From Salinibacter ruber DSM 13855 (lineage in GTDB: Bacteria; Bacteroidota; Rhodothermia; Rhodothermales; Salinibacteraceae), in the NCBI RefSeq assembly GCF_000013045.1, contig NC_007677.1, forward strand, positions 1,674,001 through 1,738,000: a stretch of DNA of 64,000 bases, given 5' to 3'. Positions 1 through 9,282 of the stretch are shown here, one piece after another. The notes under the pieces were generated by a model that saw only the letters and a program-made list of their open reading frames with translations, had not been told where the DNA came from and searched no databases. The stretch's first letter is position 1. Each line of letters begins with the position of its first letter. The translations under genes and the position numbers were made by a program.

Positions 1-1941
1 CCCGAGGTCGGAGCCGTAGTCGTAGTAGACCCCTTCGACGGCGAATGGCTGCTGGCCTCGATCCGTCTGGAGGCGCAGCGTGTCGCCCACGCCCACGTCA
101 TAGCGGTAGCTGTAGGGCTCGGAGACGAGCACGGAGGGCCCCGACCGGACCGCCTCCCACGCCGTCTCGGGAGTGCCGGCCTTGAGCTGGTAGATGTCGG
201 CGGTCTCGGGGCCGGGCTCCACGGCCACGAGGTCCGTGCGCCCCACGCTGGCCCGTACGGTGACGCGGCGGACCGAGTAGGCCCCCTCGACGCCCTCAAC
301 GTTTCGCAGGCGACGCGCGACGGTGGAGTCGATCGTGGCGGTGGAGCGGCGGAAGACGAGGCTCGGCGGCTGCACGTAGACGTCGGCCTGCAGCGACTGC
401 TCCAGCCAGCTGGTGACGGTGCCGCGGAAGCTGTCGATCATCACGCCCACGCCCACGGTCGACGCGATGGCGATCGTAAGGGCGGCGATCGCGACGCCGG
501 TGCGACTCAGGTTTGTGACGACGCCGCGGGCCGCCATGCGCCCGATGACGCCGGCCGCCCGCCCGAGCAGGGGGCGCACCCCGTTCGACAGCCCCACTAC
601 GGCCCACGGAATCATGAAGGCCGCCCCGACGAGGAGACAAAACAGCGCCCCGTACCCGGCCCAGATGCTCTGTTCGGTGACGAGGAGCAGGAGGCTGCCG
701 GCCGCGGCGACGAGGAGGCCGAACCCGGCCCACCAGGGCGCCCGTCGGCGCAGGGTGCTCTCTCGGGTCGACCGGCGCAGCACGGTGCTCACCGAGGCGG
801 CGGTGGCCTCCTGGGCCGGGGGCAGGGCCGCGACCAGCGTGGTGCCGACCCCCAGGAGTGCCCCCTTCGTCAGCGTCCACGCTGAGACCGACAGCTCGCT
901 CACCTCCACCACGAAATAGAGGTCGTTGATCGTCTGCGCCAGGAGCTGCACCAGGCCGGACGCCAGCACGATGCCGAGCAGAAGCCCAATCCCGCTGCCC
1001 ACCACGCCCAGCACGGCGGCCTCCCCCAGCACGAGCCGAAAGACCTCCCCGCGCGTCACCCCCAAGGCCCGCAGCCGCCCAATCAGGGCGCGGCGCTGGA
1101 CGACCGAAAAGGTCATCGTGTTGTAGATGAGAAACGCGCCCACGATGAGGGCCAGCAGGCTTAGCGCCGTCAGGTTGAGGTCGAACGCCTTGGTCATCTG
1201 GGCCACGGTCTCCGTCCGGGTGTCCGAGCGCCGCAGCTGGGCCCCGTCCGGGAGGGATTCGCGCACCCGACGGAGGTAGGCCTGCTGGGCCGACCCCGCC
1301 GAGGGGGGAAGCAGGTCGATCCGGCTCAACCGGCCGGACTGGTCGAAAAGTCGCTGGGCCGTCGATACGTCCACGACCAGCAAGTTGGCCACTGCCCGGC
1401 GGGTTCGTTCGTTCTGCGGCGAGATCAGCCCGCTGAGCACCACCGGGTGGGTCGTGCCCTCAATCCCTACGCGCAGGGTGTCGCCGGACGAGAGCCCAAT
1501 CGCCTCGGCCGTGGGGGCACTCATGAGGGCCACGTCGTCCGTCATGAAGGTCCCCAGGTCCAGGTCGCTGCCGGGCCCGGTGCCCAGGTAGGGCCGGAAG
1601 GGCGCGTCGGCGAGGGGGTCGATCCCGACAATCTGAAACGTGCGGTCCCCTCGTTCGAGGGAGCCGTAGCCCTCCACGATGGGGGCGGACGGACGAATGC
1701 CGGCCGCCCGGAGGCGCCGGTACACGTCGTCGTCGAGCGTCCCGCCGGCCCCCACGACCTGGTGCGTCGCGGCGCCGGTGACGGTCTCGGCGGACAGCTC
1801 AAACGCCCGGCTCGCGCTTGTATTGGCGAGGTCGATGGCCACCACCACGGCCACCCCAATCGCCACCCCCAGCACCGACAGGCCCATAAGCCACGGGTGG
1901 CGGGTGAGGTAGCGCCGGCTGGAGCGGTGCAGAAGTGTCAT
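1..1941 (-). CDS. FtsX-type ABC transporter permease, 3' end cut by window edge
   Basis: The frame stays open for 647 codons from an ATG at 1941 to the left edge, so the C-terminus is missing. An N-terminal membrane segment lies at about residues 17-37, followed by a large periplasmic MacB_PCD-like region. A membrane cluster at about 255-340 carries the typical FtsX stretch after the TMs (VVQRRALIGRLRALG). More TMs lie near 405-450, and a second N-terminal-like TM plus periplasmic domain begins near 480. This duplicated plan matches the YbbP/LolC-type permeases of about 800-850 residues, so roughly three quarters is visible. The ATPase gene lies 94 bp upstream on the same strand, forming an export pair. 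Family members extract lipids or lipoproteins, or export peptides; the substrate cannot be told from sequence. Confidence 0.85.
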   Translation of the reverse strand, partial: MTLLHRSSRRYLTRHPWLMGLSVLGVAIGVAVVVAIDLANTSASRAFELSAETVTGAATHQVVGAGGTLDDDVYRRLRAAGIRPSAPIVEGYGSLERGDRTFQIVGIDPLADAPFRPYLGTGPGSDLDLGTFMTDDVALMSAPTAEAIGLSSGDTLRVGIEGTTHPVVLSGLISPQNERTRRAVANLLVVDVSTAQRLFDQSGRLSRIDLLPPSAGSAQQAYLRRVRESLPDGAQLRRSDTRTETVAQMTKAFDLNLTALSLLALIVGAFLIYNTMTFSVVQRRALIGRLRALGVTRGEVFRLVLGEAAVLGVVGSGIGLLLGIVLASGLVQLLAQTINDLYFVVEVSELSVSAWTLTKGALLGVGTTLVAALPPAQEATAASVSTVLRRSTRESTLRRRAPWWAGFGLLVAAAGSLLLLVTEQSIWAGYGALFCLLVGAAFMIPWAVVGLSNGVRPLLGRAAGVIGRMAARGVVTNLSRTGVAIAALTIAIASTVGVGVMIDSFRGTVTSWLEQSLQADVYVQPPSLVFRRSTATIDSTVARRLRNVEGVEGAYSVRRVTVRASVGRTDLVAVEPGPETADIYQLKAGTPETAWEAVRSGPSVLVSEPYSYRYDVGVGDTLRLQTDRGQQPFAVEGVYYDYGSDLG

Positions 1942-2035
1942 CGAGGAGCGAGAGGGACGGGTGAGAGAGACAGGAACGAGCGCGGCGCCCTGGGCGGCGC
2001 CACGGCGCTCCGTTCACGAATCGCCTGCGTGCGGG

Positions 2036-2752
2036 CTACGTCCCCGACGTGATGTATTCGGGCACCTCTTCGTGCAGGGAGCCGCCGTGGAGGTGCAGGA
2101 CCCGGTCGGCCCGGGGAACCACCTCCGGGTCGTGCGTGGCCACGAGGAGGGTGGTATCGGTATCGACCACGAGGTCACTGAGGAGGGTGAGCACCGCCTG
2201 TCCCGTGTCGTAGTCCAGGTTGCCCGTCGGTTCGTCGGCGAGAACGAGGAGGGGCTCGTGGGCCAGGGCCCGGGCGACGGCCACCCGCTGCTGCTCCCCG
2301 CCGGAGAGGCGGTCGGGGAACTGGTCGGCCCGGTCGGCCAGCCCGACCCGGTCCAGCATCGCCCGGGCCCGGTCCTTCGTGGCCCGGGGGGGCTCGCCGG
2401 CCAGCTCGAGGGGCAGCCGCACGTTCTCCCCGACCGTGAGGGTCGAGATCAGGTTGAACGACTGAAACACAAACCCCACGTGAGAGCGGCGAAAGCGTGT
2501 GCGTTCTGTCTCGGACTTGCCGGTGAGGTCGGTGTCGCCAATCTGCACGCGGCCGGACGTGGGCTGATCGATGCCGCTGATCAGGTTGAGGAGCGTGCTC
2601 TTCCCGGCCCCGCTCCGCCCCATGAGCACCGAGAAGTCGCCCCGTTCCAGACGCAACGAGACCTCCTGAAGCACCGTGCGGTCCTGCTCCCCCTCACGGT
2701 AGGTCTTCGTGAGGGCGTCGAGCTGGACGAGGGGCGACGAGGCGTCGGGCAT
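2036..2752 (-). CDS. ABC transporter ATP-binding protein, LolD/YbbA/MacB type
   Basis: The 238-residue product is a standard export ATPase that would energise the permease encoded immediately downstream. Visible motifs in order are Walker [10 protein letters not shown] (about residue 42), the Q-loop FVFQSFNL, the signature [15 protein letters not shown], Walker [14 protein letters not shown] and the H-loop ATHD. The order and the LDYDTGQ stretch are typical of the LolD/MacB/YbbA group. I chose the ATG at 2752 ([11 protein letters not shown]) because it gives the family's usual N-terminus; a longer open frame to 2899 starts with unrelated residues. The protein stands at the head of a two-gene unit. 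Substrate unknown. Confidence 0.92.
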   Translation of the reverse strand: MPDASSPLVQLDALTKTYREGEQDRTVLQEVSLRLERGDFSVLMGRSGAGKSTLLNLISGIDQPTSGRVQIGDTDLTGKSETERTRFRRSHVGFVFQSFNLISTLTVGENVRLPLELAGEPPRATKDRARAMLDRVGLADRADQFPDRLSGGEQQRVAVARALAHEPLLVLADEPTGNLDYDTGQAVLTLLSDLVVDTDTTLLVATHDPEVVPRADRVLHLHGGSLHEEVPEYITSGT

Positions 2753-3059
2753 ACGGGCGGGCGGCGGTCGGAATGAGGCTTGGCGGCAGGGATGAGACCC
2801 AGGGCCAAAAACCCAACGCCGAGGATGGAGGGGGCCGTTCCGAGGGGAGGGCCTCTCTCCAGAATCTTCGCGCCTAACCGCCAACGAGACGAAGTCCAAG
2901 GACCTGCGATCTCGACGTCTCCCCGTGAGAGGAGGGCCTGCCCTGGTGCTGTTCGGACCAGATCCGCGGATGCACGTGGGCGAGGCGCCCGCCCGGGTTC
3001 AACAGGGCGGCATCAAGTGGAGCACCGACCTTGGGGCACGCGGCGGCATTCCTTAATTC
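2753..3059. other. Gene-free stretch upstream of the ABC pair
   Basis: This stretch of 307 bases lies between the end of the outer-membrane protein gene and the start of the ATPase gene, both on the minus strand. No frame in it shows family-like residues. It presumably holds the promoter of the ABC pair and the 3' untranslated region of the barrel gene, but I see no convincing -35/-10 pair and no clear terminator hairpin. Confidence 0.4.
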
Positions 3060-4499
3060 TCAGAACCGGATTGTCGCCAACGAGAGGCTTACCGCGTAGC
3101 GTGCGCCGCTGCCGAGCGTCGAGGTGGAGGGCGTGATGCTCGCCCCCAGGTCGAACCGGTAGAACCCAAGATCCAGCCCGAAGCCTCCGGAGAGGGCGAC
3201 GGCCTGTGTGCCGAAGAACCGGGCACCGGCGCGGATGGGAAAGGCCCCGAGGTGGAGCGTCCCGCCCACGTGGAGGGCCGCCGGACTGGGCACCGCCCCG
3301 GCATCTTCATTGAGCCCGATCGATGCGCCCCCGTTCAGGGTGACGAGGCCCTGGTCCCAGGTGCTGTTCACGTGTAGCGTGGTGGGGAGGCCGGTTGAGA
3401 ACGACGAGCGGTCGCGATTCACGTCCTCGTAGGCGGCATGAGCAAGACTGTCGACCTGGTCTTCGATGTATTCCCCCGTTGCGCCGTCGTACTCGTCATC
3501 GATCCGATCCGAGTCCAGCGTCACGCCCTCAAACCGAAAGACATCCTTCACGGGCGTCACCGTCTGGGCGTCTTGGGTCCAGGTGATCCGGCCCAGGTCC
3601 GTGATGCTCGCCGAGACGAGCAACCCCGGCCGCACCGTGTAGGTGGCCCCGAGGTCGAGGCCGCCCCCGATCCCCGCGATTCCGGACGATCCCCCCACGA
3701 CCTCGTCCACCGGGTCGTCGTTGAAGGCGTTGAACGTGTCGAACAAGCCGGTGCTCAACGGGCCCGCCGCCCGGGCCGTGTAGTCGAATCGGTGCACCAG
3801 GGAGTCGCCGCTCACGGTTGCCTGCGAGTTGAGCGCGGCGTCCGCGAAGGCCGTCCCGAAAATGACGCGGGGCGAGACGCCCACCGACAGGGGAGCCGAT
3901 GAGAATCGGTAACTGAACGCCCCCGTAAGGTCGACGGTCGCGTATGCCCGGCTCCGCCCGTCGACCGGCACGGTCCGATCTTCGCCCGTCCCTCGGAGCA
4001 GCACGTCAAAAAGCCCCTTGTTGACGGCAGAGGTCTGAACGGTGCGGCCCCGAATGCCGAAGCCGACCGCCCAGGAGCGGTCGCTCGGGCGATGGGTGAT
4101 CGACAACGGGACCACCTCCAGGTACGTGCTTGCCGTTTGCTGGTCCCCCCCGAACCAGTCGTCGAGGATGGCCTTCTGCTCGTCGTTGGAAAGGGTCGTC
4201 TCGTTGTCGTAGAAAAGGGGGTCGATGTGCTCGAACTGGTAGAAGTCGCCCCCGTGGTAGGCCCCCACGCGAAACAGTTGCATCTCGAGGGAATGGTCGT
4301 TCGGCCCCACCGTGAGATTGGCGGGGTTGGAGTAGAGCGCGGCCGGGCCCGTGTCGATGACGGACGTGCCCCCGCCGGTGCTCACGGCCTTTACGCTGCG
4401 CATGCCGGACTGGCCGTGCACGGCTTTGGGCGCCAAGGCCAGAAGGCCCGAAAGGAAAAGAGCTAGAACCGAGCGGAGAACAAAGGCTTGGGTTGTCAT
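3060..4499 (-). CDS. Outer-membrane beta-barrel protein, DUF5723-like
   Basis: The 479-residue product starts with a signal peptide (MTTQAFVLRSVLALFLSGLL, cleavage probably after AVHG). It continues with an alternating amphipathic pattern typical of outer-membrane beta strands in Bacteroidota-type barrels. The early stretch TGPAALYSNPANLTV is the kind of N-terminal signature seen in PorV/FadL-like and DUF5723 proteins. The last strands (FYRFDLGASITPS, RYAVSLSLATIRF) end in a C-terminal Phe, as outer-membrane proteins usually do. It follows the lipoprotein gene by 65 bp on the same strand, so the two are probably co-transcribed and may work together at the outer membrane. Ligand or function is unknown; the family assignment is from recalled features only. 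Confidence 0.7.
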   Translation of the reverse strand: MTTQAFVLRSVLALFLSGLLALAPKAVHGQSGMRSVKAVSTGGGTSVIDTGPAALYSNPANLTVGPNDHSLEMQLFRVGAYHGGDFYQFEHIDPLFYDNETTLSNDEQKAILDDWFGGDQQTASTYLEVVPLSITHRPSDRSWAVGFGIRGRTVQTSAVNKGLFDVLLRGTGEDRTVPVDGRSRAYATVDLTGAFSYRFSSAPLSVGVSPRVIFGTAFADAALNSQATVSGDSLVHRFDYTARAAGPLSTGLFDTFNAFNDDPVDEVVGGSSGIAGIGGGLDLGATYTVRPGLLVSASITDLGRITWTQDAQTVTPVKDVFRFEGVTLDSDRIDDEYDGATGEYIEDQVDSLAHAAYEDVNRDRSSFSTGLPTTLHVNSTWDQGLVTLNGGASIGLNEDAGAVPSPAALHVGGTLHLGAFPIRAGARFFGTQAVALSGGFGLDLGFYRFDLGASITPSTSTLGSGARYAVSLSLATIRF

Positions 4500-4564
4500 C
4501 TTTCCAGCCTGATGAGTCGGGGGAGGAGAAGTGTCGGTGTGGCGATCGGGGAGGCCTCTGAGGC

Positions 4565-6535
4565 TTATTTGCCGGTTTGAACAGAGGCGTCGGCCTCGAG
4601 ACGGACGCGATTGAGGGTCAGTTGGTCGTCGGCCCGGAGGCGAGCGGCGGCTTCTGAGCCGCCTCCCGACCCCGCCTGATCCATGTTGAATGCGAGTCGG
4701 ATCTGATCGCCGTCGGCCAGTGCTTGCAGGCCCTGCTGGGTGCTTCCGAGGGTAAAGACAAAGGTGCCCGACGACGAACTCGCGGCCGCTCCGTCCCCGT
4801 TTTTCGCGGCCGGCTGAATTCGAAGGTTCTCGTTGTCAAAGCCATCATTGAACGTCTCAATCACCGAGCCCGCAGCGTCGAAAACGACCATCTTCACGTC
4901 CGCCCCGAGGGGCAGGCCGTTCGTGTAGCTAACCTGGAGCTCCGCCGTCGAAATATTGACGTCTTCCTCCGGGTCGGTCAGGTCGTTGAGGTCGGACAGG
5001 TCCGCATCGATGGTGTCCCGCACGACAAACCGGTCCTTGATGCGGAGGGGGACGTTGAGCGAAAAGTTCGCGTCGAGCGCGATGGGCTTTCGAACCTGCA
5101 GGCCGCCCCCGTCCGTGTTGATCTCGGCCTGTCCCGCCAGGCGGACCTCGGTCGGGAGCGCATTGACGAAGTCCGCTACGTTCGAGTTGTCGCCGTCGAC
5201 CAGGAGCGGCGTGCGTACCGTCTCGCCGAGCGCGGCCTCTTCGAGCCCAACGCCCAGTTTGATCAGCGACTCATTTTGAAGGGAAACGCCGTTTTCCGTA
5301 AACGCAGCCGAAAAGGGAAGGGAGGACACGTTCCGGTCGGCCCCGCGCGACATGTTCTGATCTTCTGTCCCGCGAAGATAGATCTGGTTTGTCTCGTTCG
5401 TCCCTTGAATCGCCGCGTACACCTGCGCGTCGGTCGACGCGAGGTTGGCGGTTTCGACCTGGAAGGTTAGGCTCACGTCCGCCAGCTTGAGCCCGTCCAC
5501 CCGGTCTGTGATGCCCCCAAACCCATCGAAGGCGGCCGTCCGCACCTCGTTGTCGTTGGCAACATTGATGTCCCCGCCGTTCTCATTCGGCGTGACGGCC
5601 ACCGTGAACGGCTTCGCCGCACCGACGTCGATCTCTCGAATCTCAAAATTGTCGAAGGACGTCGACGCCCCGAAGGAGATCTTATCGTCATCCTTTACCG
5701 TCAGGTCGGGGTTCACTTGGCCGCCAATCTTGAACGTGACCGTTCCGTTTTCGTCGATGTTCGGCTTGTCCGGGTATATTCGCGCGCCTTTGAGGTCGAT
5801 GCGAAAACCGTCTCCCAAGGTGCTTATATCCCGCTCGTACTCTCCATTGCTGCCGCAGGGGCCACTCCCGCAGGGATTCTCGACAAAGTCGACGACGAGC
5901 TGGTTGTCCTCGCCGTACGGCTCGACGCGGATGTCGGGGTATGTGAACCGAAGGCTGTCGAAAACCCCCCCTGGTGCGGTCGGGGAACTCGTGATGTTCT
6001 GTACCTCAATCGTCGTGGGTCCGAGCTCTACGTAGTTGTTTCGCGACTTTCTGAAGGCAACTCGGCTTCCACGTACCGGGATGTCGGCCGTCGCAGAGAC
6101 CTGCAGGTCCACGTTGAGATCCTCGATCTGCTTTTCACCTGCGAATGTGAACCCTTCTTTCTTCAGATCGATGAACGTCTCGTCAAGTGTTTTCTGGTCA
6201 AAGGTGAGGCTGCCGGTGGCATTGTCCAAGGCCTCGTTCAAATTCCCGATGTCGAAATTGTCGATTTCCTGTACGACCGAGATGTCGTTGTTTGACGACT
6301 CGACTTCAAACAGGGAGTCAAAGTCTGATGATGTCGTATCGATCAGGGGGTCGAATTCACTGTTCGGCCCGCCGAGAAACGTGAAGGTTTTTTCCTGCAC
6401 GAGCGGCGTGCTGATCTCCGTGTCGGTGTTGATGGACGGAGAGGAATTGCCCGTGGGCACGTCGCACCCCACCAGGGTGATGAACGTGAGTGCGGCCACT
6501 GTGAGGGGCCACCAGCTAGCCTGAGAAGAAGACAT
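4565..6535 (-). CDS. Large acidic lipoprotein of unknown function
   Basis: From the ATG at 6535 the product has 656 residues. It begins with a lipoprotein signal: hydrophobic WWPLTVAALTFIT followed by the lipobox LVGC at about residues 21-24. The following SS/DT/E-rich linker suggests export and anchoring by Cys24. The body is rich in Asp, Asn, Thr and Val, with many strand-like stretches (for example VSLTFQVETANLAS), consistent with several beta-sandwich domains. A short Cys pair (NPCGSGPCGSNG) lies near residue 230. An in-frame extension to 6646 has no lipoprotein character, which is why the internal ATG was chosen. It is the first gene of a likely two-gene unit with the barrel protein downstream. 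I do not recognise a family. Confidence 0.75.
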   Translation of the reverse strand: MSSSQASWWPLTVAALTFITLVGCDVPTGNSSPSINTDTEISTPLVQEKTFTFLGGPNSEFDPLIDTTSSDFDSLFEVESSNNDISVVQEIDNFDIGNLNEALDNATGSLTFDQKTLDETFIDLKKEGFTFAGEKQIEDLNVDLQVSATADIPVRGSRVAFRKSRNNYVELGPTTIEVQNITSSPTAPGGVFDSLRFTYPDIRVEPYGEDNQLVVDFVENPCGSGPCGSNGEYERDISTLGDGFRIDLKGARIYPDKPNIDENGTVTFKIGGQVNPDLTVKDDDKISFGASTSFDNFEIREIDVGAAKPFTVAVTPNENGGDINVANDNEVRTAAFDGFGGITDRVDGLKLADVSLTFQVETANLASTDAQVYAAIQGTNETNQIYLRGTEDQNMSRGADRNVSSLPFSAAFTENGVSLQNESLIKLGVGLEEAALGETVRTPLLVDGDNSNVADFVNALPTEVRLAGQAEINTDGGGLQVRKPIALDANFSLNVPLRIKDRFVVRDTIDADLSDLNDLTDPEEDVNISTAELQVSYTNGLPLGADVKMVVFDAAGSVIETFNDGFDNENLRIQPAAKNGDGAAASSSSGTFVFTLGSTQQGLQALADGDQIRLAFNMDQAGSGGGSEAAARLRADDQLTLNRVRLEADASVQTGK

Positions 6536-7512
6536 GGCGCAGAACTGGTTGCGGAAAGGAAAGACGGTGTTCACTGAAAGTGGAAGCGGTGGCCTCTCGA
6601 GGACGGACCGTCGTCCGCGGTAGGAAAGAGGGAGTGTCCCTCCCAAGCGGCCTCGCCGCGGTCGAAATTCCTGAGGTCAGCCCTCCAGCGCAGCACATTG
6701 AGCGGCACTCGCCCTTGAACCCGGCCCACATGATGCTTTGGTCAAGAATCGCGCCAGGTCGGACGTCCCGCCCTCACGCTGCGGTCTGGTTTCTTGAGGG
6801 CGATGATACCCGTGCCGGATCTGTAGTTTCTTCGCCCCGCAGTGCGCAATTACGCGGCCTGCGTTCGGCGGACATGGATCTCCATGCCGCACGGGCACGC
6901 TCGACGGTCGGGGCGACCGGGCCGTGGTCGTGGACAGGCGTGCCGTCGCCGCCCGTCTGGCCGAGGGGACTTCTCCTGGGAAACCGTCTCGGTTGGCCCC
7001 GCAGGCCCGTTCAGGTGTTCTCGACGGTGCTGAAATGACTCGCCTGCCCGCTTCCCCATCGGACGGGCCCGACAGAGAGTGGACATGGCGACGCCCAACT
7101 GGGCCCGCTGGAATCGGAAATCATCCAGAGAGCGGGTGGCGGGTCGTGCTTGGCGCCCCGCAACGCCCGTCATCGGCAGGGACTGAGGCAATCGGACCCG
7201 GTACGACATCCGCCACGGTTCCGGCTTCCCACACCGTCGTACAGGCCCCCCAGGTGCTCGTCGGATGCAACGCATCCGCGCGCTCGTCTCGTCGGCCGGT
7301 CTCTCGTGCAGGGCCCTCGCCCCGGCGCAGCCCGTCGGCCCGGACATCAGTGGACCCTGATTTGTCCCATCGCGGCGGCGACGCCGTCAATGCCGAGCGT
7401 TCGTCGATACGATGTGAGTGGGCGGTCGGGGGGGGCTGCCCCGGAGGATGCGCTTGAGACCCTTCTTCGACATCCTCGACATCCGTGGCGGCTCCGTTTG
7501 ACGGCCGCGGGA
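6536..7512. other. 977-base region without a recognisable gene
   Basis: It lies between the lipoprotein start and the pyrB stop, both minus-strand genes. All open frames here read as Arg/Pro/Gly-rich nonsense typical of high-GC non-coding DNA and none resembles a protein family. I found no tRNA T-loop (GTTCGANNC), no RNase P or tmRNA core and no transposase remnant. A 9-bp tandem duplication is at 7467-7484. The right part should contain the pyrB 3' end and the left part the promoter of the lipoprotein operon. Confidence 0.45.
7467..7484. repeat. 9-bp exact tandem duplication downstream of pyrB
   Basis: TCGACATCC occurs twice back to back (7467-7475 and 7476-7484) about 30 bases past the pyrB stop. 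It is short and non-coding and may be chance. Confidence 0.6.
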
Positions 7513-8481
7513 CTACGCCTCCTCGCGGCGCGGGGCCAGGACGTACAGCACGGCCATCCGCAGGGCGACCCCGTTTGTGACCTGGCTCAGGATGATGGAC
7601 CGCTCGTGGTCCACGACGGCGTCGGTCAGTTCGATGCCTCGGTTGACCGGTCCCGGGTGCATGATCAGGAGATCGGGGTGGCGGCGCAGGTGGTCGGCCG
7701 TGATGCCGAATTGGCGGTGGTACTCCCGCGTGCTGGGGAAGAGGCCTGCGTTCTGTCGCTCCATTTGAATGCGGAGGGCCATGGCGATGTCGCACCCGTC
7801 TAGCGCCGCGTCGAGGCGGGTCGTGGTGCGGACGTCCATTGCCGCCTCCATCTCCACGGGCAGCATCGTCTCCGGCCCGCAGAGCGTGACGGTGGCCCCG
7901 AGCGTGGTCAGGGCCTGCACGTTGGAGCGGGCGACGCGGCTGTGCGTGATGTCGCCAATGATGGAGACGTTCAGGTCCTCGAACGAGTCGACGTGCGCCC
8001 GCATCGTGAGCACGTCGAGCAGCGCCTGGGTGGGGTGGGCGTGGGCCCCGTCGCCGGCGTTCAGAATGACGCTGTCGGTGCAGCGGGCGAGGAAGTGGGG
8101 GGCGCCGGGCGACGGGTGGCGGAGCACCACCACGTCCACCTTCATGGCCTCCACGTTGCGGGCCGTGTCCTTCAGCGTCTCGCCCTTCGTAACCGACGAG
8201 CTGGCCTTCGAGAGGCTCACGGTCTCGGCGGAGAGGCGGCCGGCGGCGAGGTTGAACGAGAGTTTCGTTCGGGTGGAGGGCTCAAAAAAGAGGCTGGCGA
8301 CCGAGGTGCCCTGCAGGGTGGGCACCTGACGGATGGGGCGGTCCAGCACCTCCCGAAACTCCTGAGCGGTGTCGAGCAGGTACTGGATCTCGTCGGCCTC
8401 GTAGGGGGAGAGGTCCAGCAAGTGCTGGTGGCGCAGCCCGTCCGGGCGATCCAGGGCGGCAGACGATTCGGAGGCAGCCAT
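7513..8481 (-). CDS. pyrB: Aspartate carbamoyltransferase catalytic subunit
   Basis: PyrB condenses carbamoyl phosphate and L-aspartate in the second step of de novo pyrimidine synthesis, in the cytosol. The 322-residue protein has the carbamoyl-phosphate motif [11 protein letters not shown] at about 56-66, the mobile loop [12 protein letters not shown], the [10 protein letters not shown] motif, a Rossmann-like [15 protein letters not shown] and the [14 protein letters not shown] motif. These match the family end to end at normal length. The ATG at 8481 ([15 protein letters not shown]) is preferred over a longer open frame because upstream residues are not family-like. It follows pyrR by 55 bp. 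No pyrI regulatory gene is seen nearby. Confidence 0.97.
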
Positions 8482-8536
8482 AGGAGAGGCGGGAGAGGGG
8501 ATATGGGAATCAGGAAAATCGCGGGAAAGGGCACGC

Positions 8537-9136
8537 TCAGCGGCCGTCGTCGGCGGACGGGCGGGACGCGGGGGCTTGGACCAGCCACACGCCGTCCTCG
8601 TCGTCGACCTCCTCGACGCGCACCCGCACTTCCTCGCCGGGCAGGGTGGGCACCTCCCGCCCCACGATGTCCACCGAGATGGGAAGCTCGCGATGCTGGC
8701 GGTCGATAATGGTGAGGAACTGAATGGTGGCGGGGCGGCCCCGGTCCATGAGCGCGTCGAGGGCGGCGCGCCCCGTTCGGCCGGTGAACACCACGTCGTC
8801 GACGAGCACGATCTCCCGGTCCGTGACGTCGAACGGGATGCGTGTGGTCTGAATCTCGGGCTGCTCCAGCCGCAGGCGCACATCGTCCCGGTACATGGTC
8901 ACGTCGAGGAGCCCCAGGGGCAGCTCCAGTCCCGTCTGGGCCTCGATGCGGCGTTGGAGGCGACGCGCGAGGTGGACCCCTCGCGTCTGCATGCCCACGA
9001 GGGCAAAGGTGTCGGGGGGAGACGCCGCCGCCTCGGGGGCGAAGCGCTCGATGATCTGCTGGGCCATCCGGTCCAGCGTCCGGCCGAGGTCCTGGGCCGT
9101 CATGAGGTGTGCTTTGATGCGGTCGTCGGACGGCAT
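8537..9136 (-). CDS. pyrR: Bifunctional pyr operon regulator / uracil phosphoribosyltransferase
   Basis: PyrR is an RNA-binding attenuator of pyrimidine genes in many bacteria and also has uracil phosphoribosyltransferase activity. The 199-residue product carries [16 protein letters not shown], the MYRDD segment (residues that in PyrR contact substrate) and the PRPP-binding loop [18 protein letters not shown], then [14 protein letters not shown] used the ATG at 9136; a GTG at 9151 would add five residues (MPDAP) and neither has a good Shine-Dalgarno match. It heads a pyrR-pyrB unit. The 146-bp leader contains a GGCGA/TCGCC hairpin near 9198-9214 but no recognisable PyrR attenuator, so the RNA-binding role here is inferred only. 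The C-terminal tail is acidic and slightly long. Confidence 0.93.
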
Positions 9137-9282
9137 GGGGGCGTCGGGCACGATGAGAGCGGGAAGGCGCTTGGAGGAAATTGGGTCCGTCGCCGTTGGG
9201 GCGAATCGCCTCCCTCAAGGAACCGAACAGGCGGCAAACTTTCTAACGGGTCCGGTGCATTTGGGAATTTGCCAGTTTCTTT

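Noticed and set aside
1447-2052. Plus-strand open frame opposite the FtsX permease start
   Set aside because: The minus-strand frame gives a TM plus FtsX-type protein with proper motifs; this one reads as Gly/Pro/Arg shadow.
7121-7795. Minus-strand open frame overlapping the pyrB 3' end
   Set aside because: It runs out of frame into pyrB and is His/Arg/Pro-rich; no family-like residues.
9137-9282. PyrR-type attenuator upstream of pyrR
   Set aside because: Only one short hairpin without a T-run is seen; no anti-antiterminator consensus can be recognised.
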